64,000 bases of DNA, taken from NCBI GenBank assembly GCA_024803745.1, contig JANJXV010000006.1, positions 40,727,501-40,791,500 of the forward strand. Direction: 5' to 3'. Made by a program: the position numbers and the translations under genes. The notes under the pieces were generated by a model. That model was given only the letters and a program-made list of their open reading frames with translations. It did not search any database and had not been told where the DNA came from. Below, in pieces: positions 56,346 to 64,000 of this stretch (the first letter of the stretch is position 1; each line of letters begins with the position of its first letter). Origin of the DNA: Megascapheus bottae. Lineage: Eukaryota > Chordata > Mammalia > Rodentia > Geomyidae.

Positions 56346-57056
56346 CCAAGATAAGTTATACCTCAATCTTTTATTTATGTATTAGTTACCTTCATAGCCT
56401 TATGAAAAATATTGATGCTCAAATAATATGCATATTTCCATTATGGTCAATGGGAAAGAATCTGGAGATGAGATGGGGCTTTCAGAATAGTAGTTAAGGG
56501 TTCCAGCAACCCCTCCCCCAGACAGACACCTGTTGAACTGGTCAAAATAAGAGGAGATGGTCCAAATCTGAGGGCTAAGCAAGGAGCTTACAACAAGTTA
56601 AGAACTAGTTAATGAAAAGACAAGCATAACTTCACAAGGCCAGGATAATGAACTTGAGCTTGATGTTGTGGGGACAGTTCCAGTGCTCCCCATAGCTAGA
56701 GAAGCCATGATGCCATGCATCCTCCCAGCCCCCTGTGGAAGATCTGTGCAGTGAGACCATGGCCAGGCAGTGGTGCTGGCTCCCCCAGGGCCGGCCTTCC
56801 TCTGTAGGCAGGAGCTGAGCAGGGAAAGCTCAGCCCGGTGGTTCTGCCCAATGGCAGCAGAGCTGTCCTGGAGAATCTATAGCTCTGTGGTAGCAGCCAC
56901 CTCCGCAGGCAAAGGTCATTCCAAGGAATGTGGGCAAATGTTTGCCTGGCTCAAGACTCCAGTAGCTGGTAGTAATGGTTGGGCAACCTTGGGACTAATA
57001 AATATATTCATGGTTTCGCAACATGTTTGTGTTGTAGTACAAGATATACAACATGT

Positions 57057-57185
57057 GGGGAGGGGTGGGGGGGAGGGTTATGGGTACCAAGACATGTGAA
57101 AGGGTATCAATGTATGTGAATTAATGCACCTCCTATCTGGCAAATATCATGTAACCCTTTTATTAATTACAATAAAAATTTAAAA
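57057..57185 (+). mobile_element. L1 3' end, 5'-truncated, with clean target-site duplication
   Basis: A G-rich start, then ATGCACCTCCTATCTGGC, ending ACAATAAAAATTTAAAAA. The 16-bp perfect duplication AAGATATACAACATGT is at 57041-57056 and 57186-57201. This copy shows that the reversed elements at 159 and 52943 are L1 termini. Confidence 0.9.
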
Positions 57186-57199
57186 AAGATATACAACAT

Positions 57200-57395
57200 G
57201 TAATTAACACATGACATGCACATATGTATATATGCTGCATCATATGGTACGTGTAATACATTATGTGTGCAATATACTTAAGTTGCATACAATACATATT
57301 TTACATGCATGCATGTATATATATATGTGTGTACATACACACCTGTGTATACATACACACACACACACACATATAGATATATATATATAGCTATT
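57200..57395. repeat. AT-rich / TATG low-complexity run
   Basis: Alternating ATACAT, GCATGCATG and TATATA tracts with a short (AC)n at 57354-57370. Confidence 0.85.
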
Positions 57396-57401
57396 GCGTG
57401 T

Positions 57402-57592
57402 CAGGCCAGGAGTTTGGCCTAGTGGTAGAGTGCTTGCCTAGCATGCATGAAGACCTGGGTTTAATTCCTCAGTACCACATACACAGAAAATGCTGGAAGT
57501 GGTGCTGTAGTTCAAGCGGTAGAGTACTAACCTTGAGAAAGCCCAAGGACAGTGCCCAAGCCCTGAGTTCAAGCCCCAGGATTGGCAAAAAA
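57402..57592 (+). mobile_element. IDL-Geo SINE
   Basis: CCAGGAGTTTGGCCTAGTGG, GCTTGCCTAGCATGCATG, then CTGGAAGTGGTGCTGTAG, CAAGCGGTAGAG and an A-tail. Confidence 0.93.
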
Positions 57593-57850
57593 TACAATGT
57601 ATTTTATTACATATAAATGATATGTATACATTATATACTATATTCTATGCTATATTGTATTATATGATAATATAATGTTTCATTGTATATGCAATGTATT
57701 TTAAATAACATAATTTATAACATATAACACATAGCATACCACTTTAGGGTAAAATGTAGTGACATTATAGTACATATTATATATTTTATGACATATAATA
57801 CACATGCATCTATTACATACAGCACATATGCATATCACATACCATTTTAA
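57593..57850. repeat. AT-rich low-complexity DNA
   Basis: Mostly TATAT, CATATAA and ATACA words; no gene signal. Confidence 0.8.
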
Positions 57851-57884
57851 CCACTTTAGAGCAAAAGTCATTGGTATGAATGAC

Positions 57885-58490
57885 ATTCACAATGTTATAC
57901 AGAAATCACCTCTATTTATTTCCAGAAAGTTTTCATGATCCCAAACAGATGCTCTAAACCCATGAAACATGAATCCCCATTTTCCCTTTTCCCTCAGCCC
58001 CTAATAACCCTATGCTACTTTCTGGCCCTGAACTTGACTTTCCTAGATACTTATTTAGAAGAAATCATACAGTATGTCCTTGAGGCAGGCTTATTTGACT
58101 AAGAATAATATCTCCATATTGTAATAATATCTCCATATTGTAAGCATCTTCTTTATGGAGGAATAGAGTCCTTTGGATGTATATCCAGTCAGCTGCTGAT
58201 GTGTGACATCTGGGATGCATCTACCTTATTTTAAGTCTTGTGGAGAGCACCTGAGTTCCGGCAGTTAGTTCTTTCCTATCAGTGTCAAGGACATGCCTAC
58301 AAGTGGGATTGCGGAGTCCTGGGGTCTTTCTAGGTTCCACATGCTGTTCTCTATGTAGCTTGCAGCATTTCACACATCTCCAGAATTATACAAGGTGTCT
58401 GCTTCCTTCAAACCTTCATCAACACTTGTTAGTTTCCATTTTTTAATGCATGTCATTCCAGTAGGCTCAGAGGGGCATCTCACCATCACC
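57885..58490 (-). mobile_element. Old L1 3' region (L1M-like)
   Basis: Reversed L1 landmarks in order: CATGATCCCAAACAGATG, AAGAAATCATACAGTATG, TCTTTATGGAGGAATAGAG, CTACAAGTGGGATTGCGG, CTTCATCAACACTTGTTAG. Confidence 0.8.
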
Positions 58491-58496
58491 ATCGTT

Positions 58497-58605
58497 TTTA
58501 AAATATGATTTTATTGTTATTATCAAGGTGCTCGACAGAGGGGTTACCATTTCACAAGTCAAGCAATGAGCACAACATCCCTCCTTCACTTTCCCCCAGT
58601 GTGAT
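58497..58605 (-). mobile_element. L1 3' end fragment inserted in the older L1
   Basis: GATTTTATTGTTATTATCAA, CAGAGGGGTTACCATTTCAC and a pyrimidine-rich end, in the orientation of the copy at 14951. Similar ATCACCATCGTTTTT and ATCATCATTTTT words flank it. Confidence 0.6.
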
Positions 58606-58774
58606 CATCATTTTTCATTGATGTGCTTGAATTTCTTTGCCTGTTCTGCTGTTCATGCTGATCTCCAGAGTTGTCATTGTCTCTGCTTTCTCCCATGAAT
58701 ATGGAAATGGAAAATAGATGAGCTGCTGCCTTATGATACCAACTATTTACTAATGATTTGTAAACTTTAAAAAA

Positions 58775-58988
58775 AATTGCCAGTACCATGACTTGAACCC
58801 TTGCTGATTTTACTTGCTCATGGTTGGTGCTTGACCACCTGCATCATGCCTCCAGTCTTGCATTTTGCTGACTCATTCGACATGCAGCCTCACACTCTTC
58901 TCTGCCCAGGCTGTCTTGAAATCTTCATCCTCCACATCTCAGCCTCCTGAGTAGCTAAGATTACAGCGTGAGCCAGTGATGTTCAGCT
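58775..58988 (-). mobile_element. B1-Geo SINE, diverged
   Basis: TGACTTGAACCCTTGCTG, CTGCCCAGGCTGTCTTGAAA, TCCTGAGTAGCTAAGATTAC. Confidence 0.75.
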
Positions 58989-59707
58989 GCAATATTTTTA
59001 TTCCTATTACCTTGTTATGTTTTGTACTTTGGATGCTTCCAAAGACAAGGACCCTACTTCTGATCAACTTCTCTGCTGTATTTTCCTTTTTGGCCCTTGA
59101 ACTAGTTTTCCCTGGATCCTATAAGTCATCTATTACAGGGTAACTTAATGGCTGCAGGAAACTCCCTGTGTCCTTGCTGGTATTACTGGACTTGTATGGA
59201 TGAGACTGGTGGCATATCTGTTTCAGGGCTAGGCTGTGGGGGTTGTGAGCCCTGCCCTTCTTCCATGACAGTAGGTGGGGGTGGTAGAGATGGGTATGCA
59301 CCAAAGCCACAGAACATGCATCCAGCCACGATTCAACTTTCAGAAGCTATCTGTTCCTTCATCCAAGCTTGCACATTGTAAGCTCACAAAACTTCAAAGA
59401 GCAAGCCGATGAAAATAAAATACAATGCACTTTTATCGGTTTATTTTCTTGTTTAGAGACTAAGAGTCAACAGACTAGACAGTGTTTTCATAACCATAAC
59501 CCCCATAATGCTGCTTGATTTGGAGAATTCAGGAATTCTTTAATCTGGGTCCCCCTCTGGCCTGCAGTGAGATAAGCAATTCCACCTGTGGAAACGGATA
59601 ACTAAGAGCCAGGAAGTGGAGGCTAACAACTGGACACAGTATTGCTCTTTCCCAAAGAGAAAAACATGGAATCTTGACATTTTTCTATTTAACATAAAGC
59701 AGAAGTT

Positions 59708-59802
59708 TGGTCGGGAGGTAGAGTATAATTGGCAAAGCAGCTACTTGGCAAGTGTGAGGTCTGGGTTCAAACCCTTGCTCCACCACAAAAAGGATAAGTA
59801 AA
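59708..59802 (+). mobile_element. ID-like SINE monomer
   Basis: GGTCGGGAGGTAGAGTATAA, TACTTGGCAAGTGTGAGG, CTGGGTTCAAACCCTTGC, A-rich tail. Confidence 0.6.
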
Positions 59803-59983
59803 TATTTTAAACGTCATTAGAATCATGCAGTGATAGAATGAGGCCACTCCATATTTCCATTCTGAATGCAGTGAGGTGACTATTTGTAAGGTCTGCCTGA
59901 AACCAGTCTCTTGTGGGGAACATTTAGAGTCTAGGACTCCAGCTCTTAGTATGTGGATTTGCCCCAAGCCCTAATGAAGCTGG

Positions 59984-59985
<2 letters not shown>

Positions 59986-60027
<42 letters not shown>
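59986..60027. repeat. (AC)n microsatellite
   Basis: 21 perfect units. Confidence 0.97.
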
Positions 60028-60029
<2 letters not shown>

Positions 60030-60247
60030 CTTCCTGTATATTATTGCACGTCATTTATCTTGGCTTACATCTATTTCATCTTTGAATCCAGATGTGCCCT
60101 GGTTTGGTGTCTGGAATGAAGTTATACGTATGAAAAGAAGTTCTCAAAAAGGTGGCCTTTTTGTTTTGTTCTTCTAACCCTAGACATTTCTAAAGAAATG
60201 GCATTTCATGCACTTCTGCGAGAGCACACACAAAGACAAGTCTACAC

Positions 60248-60248
<1 letters not shown>

Positions 60249-60296
<48 letters not shown>
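60249..60296. repeat. (AC)n microsatellite
   Basis: 24 perfect units, followed by a G-rich stretch and the next SINE. Confidence 0.97.
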
Positions 60297-60298
<2 letters not shown>

Positions 60299-60323
60299 GG
60301 CAGGGGTGGGGGGAAGAGAAAGT

Positions 60324-60546
60324 TTTTGTACTGGGGCTTGAACTCAGGGACTTGTGCTCTCAGTTGGCTTTTCTCTCCGAAGGCTAGATTTCTACTATTT
60401 GAGCCACACTTCTACTTCTGACTTTTTTCTGGCTAATTGGAGAGAAGAGTCTGCAGGCTTTTCTGTGTGGGCTGGTTTCAAACTGTGATTCTCAGATCTC
60501 AGTCTCCTAAACAGCTAGGATTACAAGTAGAGCCACCAGCAGGCAG
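60324..60546 (-). mobile_element. B1-Geo SINE
   Basis: TGGGGCTTGAACTCAGGGAC, TTTGAGCCACACTTCTACTT, CAGATCTCAGTCTCCTAAAC, head end near 60545. Confidence 0.85.
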
Positions 60547-61754
60547 CCTAGGGGACATGTTTCTTATAGGATACTAGGACACTAAAAACCCTGTGATCTT
60601 TACCTTTGTTTTGATTTCTGAATTTAAAATTTTGAGACTGAATTTCATTTCACAGTGACCATAGAGAATGTACCATGCAGCCTTCCAGTTAGGGTCTTAG
60701 CAAATAAGATAAAGATAAAATCAAAATTGCGTACCATATACTAAACATCATTTGTAAATGTTCATACAGCCTGCTGCTCTATTTCTTAAGTTTGCTCATA
60801 AGGACTTCACTGAAGAGGTACACGAAGATGTAGATACAAAGAAGCTTTTTAATAGTGATAAGAAGAAAACAGTATAAATATTTAATAATAAGAGGCTAGC
60901 TAAGTGAACCTAAGTATATTCAAATAAATGGAGTGAGATCCATTTAATAAAGATGATATAAATGTACATTGACATGAAAAGATATTCAAATTATATTTTT
61001 CAAAAGTAGGTTACTAAACAGCTTGCACAGCATAGAGAAAAGTCACAACCTGCTTACAGAGGCTACAGGTCTTCCTGGTAGGATTAAAATTTCTTCAGGA
61101 AATTTCTTCTTCCTGTTTTTTTAAATGTTTTAGCCCATGTTTTTAAATATGGCTCCAACCAATCTGTCTTCTTTATGTGATAGATAAGTAAATGAATGCT
61201 AAACTTAAGAGGAAAACCAACACTTCGTTTCATGAAGAAACACACCCTTGGCCCCATGTCTCTGCCAGCTTCTGCTTCACTTTTTGTCAGTATGAGTAAA
61301 GCTTTAAGAAAGGAAGCTTTGCTATGGGAATAGCTAAGTTTTTCCTCATGTCTAAAGCTTCCCTCCATTTTCCCCTGAGCCTCCTCTTTGCCCCACCCAC
61401 AGTCCTGCTATGTATTTCACCATTATCTCAGTGTTACCTCATCCTCTGGCACCATCTTTGCACAGAGTGGGTATCACCCACCTTCTGGAAATACATCCTT
61501 GCTTTGCAGTGCCCACTCCCCTTCTCTTCCTCTCTCCTACACAGGCAGCTCCTTATTATTCCCATTCAAATTCTTCTACCCAGCCCTTCTTGATTGCTGA
61601 CCTCCTATTGGTGAGATCCTGGGGCTCAGTCTTTGCGACTCCTTCTATTTACTCTCAGTCCCATCTATATGTGTGTCCATAGAAATCCCAAACTGGCATC
61701 TTTCAGGGTCAACTGCTTTCTTGACATGTCCACTTGAATCTATAAATGAGATCT

Positions 61755-61757
<3 letters not shown>

Positions 61758-61802
<45 letters not shown>
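61758..61802. repeat. (AC)n microsatellite
   Basis: 22 units, then ATGTATATGG. Confidence 0.97.
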
Positions 61803-61806
<4 letters not shown>

Positions 61807-61844
61807 TATGGAAAATGGAGGAGAATGGAAAAGGAATAGTCTGG

Positions 61845-62180
61845 ATTCCATCCTCAACAGGTGAGGACTGTTTATTGAGAAACAGCGAGGGGCACAGACC
61901 TTCCCGAGGGATTGGAGGTTGTGCCAAGGCCTGGATTTTAGGGTAGGCCTTTATAGGGCTTAACAAGGAAGCAGAAAATAGAAAATGGGTTATGGTCTTT
62001 TGGCTGCCCAGGAGGATATCCTGGGCCACAGGGGAATGCTCTGCCTGATTTGAGGGACTATTATTCCCTGGGTGGTATTGGTCCAGATTGGAGTAATCTG
62101 CCTGCTGACTGCCATGTGGTCAAGCTTGTTCATTTGGGCCTGGTGCTTTGCTTGACCCTGGGGAATAAGGTAGGACTCAA
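61845..62180 (-). repeat. Possible solo LTR of an endogenous retrovirus
   Basis: On the minus strand a TATAAA (61950-61955) is followed 79 bases later by AATAAA (61871-61876), the spacing of an LTR promoter and poly(A) signal. Neither terminal TG/CA nor a flanking duplication was established, and no retroviral coding sequence is next to it. It could also be unique DNA with chance motifs. Confidence 0.3.
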
Positions 62181-64000
62181 TCCTTTATATTTCATCTTTA
62201 GATACATAAAAAGTTTGGACCCAGAAGGAAGAGGCAGATCCTTCTATATATCTAATTCTTGATTTTCTCTTACCTCCAACTTTCTGGTCCTCCATTCTTC
62301 TTATACCCATGGCAGACCACAAAAGCTTTGTCCTCAAAACATACCGTAAATCTTCCCAGGTCTTCACCATCACCACTACTATTGCTACCATCACCACCAC
62401 TTCCTGGGTTCAAGCCAGGACTATCCATCTCCAGGTAGAACTCCTACACAAGCCTCCCATGCTTACCACATCCCACCTTCGATGTACTCCTCAGTGTTCT
62501 GAAACAAGCCTTAGGACCTTTGCATCTATATGCCTTCTTCATAGAATGTTCTTTATTGGAGTAACTTATGGCTTCTTCTCTTGCTTTCTTTGGTTCTCTG
62601 TTCCATCCTGTTTAAAATATCATATGGTTATTCCCACTTACCACAGTCCTTATTGCCATCCAACATATCATGTATTTTTTATTTATCAACTGTCTCTCCT
62701 GACTAGGTGGTACAGACTATGTTCCATTCACTGCTGCATCAATACCAGGAACAAAGCCTGAGCCAGGATCAGAACTTAAGATCTAAGATGTTCTTTTTTT
62801 TCCCCTGTAATTCTCTTAATGTCTAAAATGTGGGGGTCATGCTAATAGTAATGTTCGAGAAGGTGGAGCGTGGAAAAGGAGCTGCATCCTCCTTCTGGGA
62901 GTCTGTGACTATGACAGGGATACTGAAAGGAGAGAGAGAATGGAAAAGTGCTGGAACTCCTGGGAGGAGGGGGGGAGGGGAGAGCCTCTGAGCCCTGGCA
63001 GTGATTGCTGAGGTTTCCCATTAAGGAATTTTGCTTCAAGATGGAAGGAGGAAAGAAAAAAAAGATGCCTTAAGCCACAATTGCTAGACCATTTGAGGAA
63101 GATGAATTCAATCCCATAGAAATTGGAGCCCAGAACAGCTCATTGCACTTGAATAATCCTGCCTTGCTTGGCCATGCCCATGGAAGAGTGGTCACAGTTC
63201 TCTATCCAGTGTGTCTTCACTCTGTCTCTGTTTTGTTTTGTTTTGGTCCAGCCTTGGTCCCACAGATTCCCTATGTGTGATGCAATACTCCTTCAGGCCA
63301 CCAGTGTCTGAGGATTTTGAAAGCCATGCATGCTTGAGTTCTTTACATAACACGATGTAGCAGTTGCACAGAACTCGTATACATCCTCCCACATGCTTTT
63401 AATCACCTGTAGCTTACACTTATAATATCAAATGTAACAGAACTCCACATTGCTCCCGTGGCATGATCCACTGGCTACCCCCACACACACCTTGCCAACG
63501 TTCTCAAGCCCATTCCCAGCCCTGAATCTTAATATAAATGTGAAAGCCCACTTCTCCACCCCCACCCCTCCAAGCAGCCCACACCTGACCAAGCCATTAA
63601 TCTACTCAGTAGATTCTGGGAACCAGGCCATTTCAAGTTATTACCACGAACTCTCAAGGCACATGCCGGAACTCCTGGCAGCTCTCTAGCTACCTTCCAT
63701 CCTGCCCCCACCTAAGACTCCACTTAAGTCCCTCCATGCCTACCCGCATTGCTCCCCTGCCTCCTGACTTTCCTCAGGCCACCATGGCATCCCACTTCAA
63801 CGTTCCCTTAAAGTTGATCTGGTCTCTTGAGGCCATTCTCTTTGCTTTCATTCTTCCCTCCTTTTTAAATCTAGCCTTTTCCCTAAGAGAAATGTTTTGT
63901 AAATAGTTGATATGCTGTATCATTTAGGGCAAATATCAAGGAAACATATGGGTACTTCTTCAGCAAAGTAACAAATCATAAATATAGAACCATGGTACAG

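Larger units (their letters stand above)
48231..64000. other. Intergenic DNA downstream of ZNF366
   Basis: I found no gene. Repeats are listed separately. The stretches 49050-51595 (apart from a possible long 3' UTR and a MIR-like fragment near 51340-51540), 53490-54580, 54780-55800, 56350-57040, 58990-59700, 60550-61755 and 62280-64000 show nothing recognised. 57200-57850 is AT-rich, with TATG/ATAC low-complexity runs. Confidence 0.6.

Noticed and set aside
56770..57099. 109-codon frame with some plausible composition
   Set aside because: Its end lies in the L1 insertion at 57057 and nothing in the product is recognisable. It is most likely chance.
57200..57850. AT-rich stretch considered as an origin or matrix-attachment site
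   Set aside because: It is simple-sequence low complexity next to L1 and SINE insertions. Nothing specific supports a function.
62309..62761. 150-codon frame
   Set aside because: It begins with Thr/Ile-rich low-complexity sequence (CCATCACCAC-type repeats) and continues as Cys/His/Tyr-rich sequence without a motif. There is no supporting context.
1..64000. CRISPR arrays, operons, ribosome binding sites and tRNA or rRNA genes
   Set aside because: The window is mammalian nuclear DNA. The tRNA-like sequences are SINE parts (ID-like and Geo monomers) with degraded acceptor stems and A-tails, not tRNA genes.

Overview
This is mammalian nuclear DNA, most likely from a geomyoid rodent (kangaroo rat, pocket mouse or pocket gopher). 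It has long introns with GT-AG borders, many (AC)n microsatellites, mammalian MIR and L1 remnants, and dozens of SINEs. One SINE type has an ID-like (tRNA-Ala-type) left half joined to a right half that fits the IDL-Geo family, which I recall as restricted to Geomyoidea. A more abundant type joins a B1-like (7SL-derived) head to the same right half. The species call is an inference from the repeats.

One protein-coding gene is visible, ZNF366 (also called DC-SCRIPT), on the + strand. Four coding exons join in frame: 31140-32510, 35505-35696, 44421-44595 and 47452-47984. They encode 756 residues: a proline-rich N-terminal region, eleven tandem C2H2 zinc fingers (seven in the first coding exon, two in the second, one split between the second and third, one in the third), a PFDLS motif for binding the corepressor CtBP, an acidic tail and a conserved C-terminal block. 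The gene is intact: there is no frameshift or internal stop, every zinc ligand is present, and all three introns are GT-AG.

Positions 1-31124 contain no recognisable coding gene. They are presumably intron 1 and/or 5' flank of ZNF366, with the non-coding first exon not identified. Positions 32511-47451 hold introns 2-4, the last densely packed with SINEs. From 47985 to about 48230 is a short 3' UTR with a poly(A) signal, and a possible distal signal lies near 51046. The rest, to 64000, is intergenic: SINEs, L1 pieces, microsatellites, AT-rich low-complexity DNA and one possible solo LTR.

I saw no undescribed gene system. The unusual material is in the retroelements. Several SINE copies carry precise internal rearrangements: an exact 53-bp period present two or three times, a 48-bp tandem duplication, two short internal inversions and a perfect 28-bp palindrome. 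There is also a probable twin-primed L1 insertion with target-site duplications, a nested SINE, and a SINE pair flanked by a single target-site duplication. The first coding exon of ZNF366 is extremely GC-rich and carries homopolymer runs that the human protein, as I recall it, lacks.
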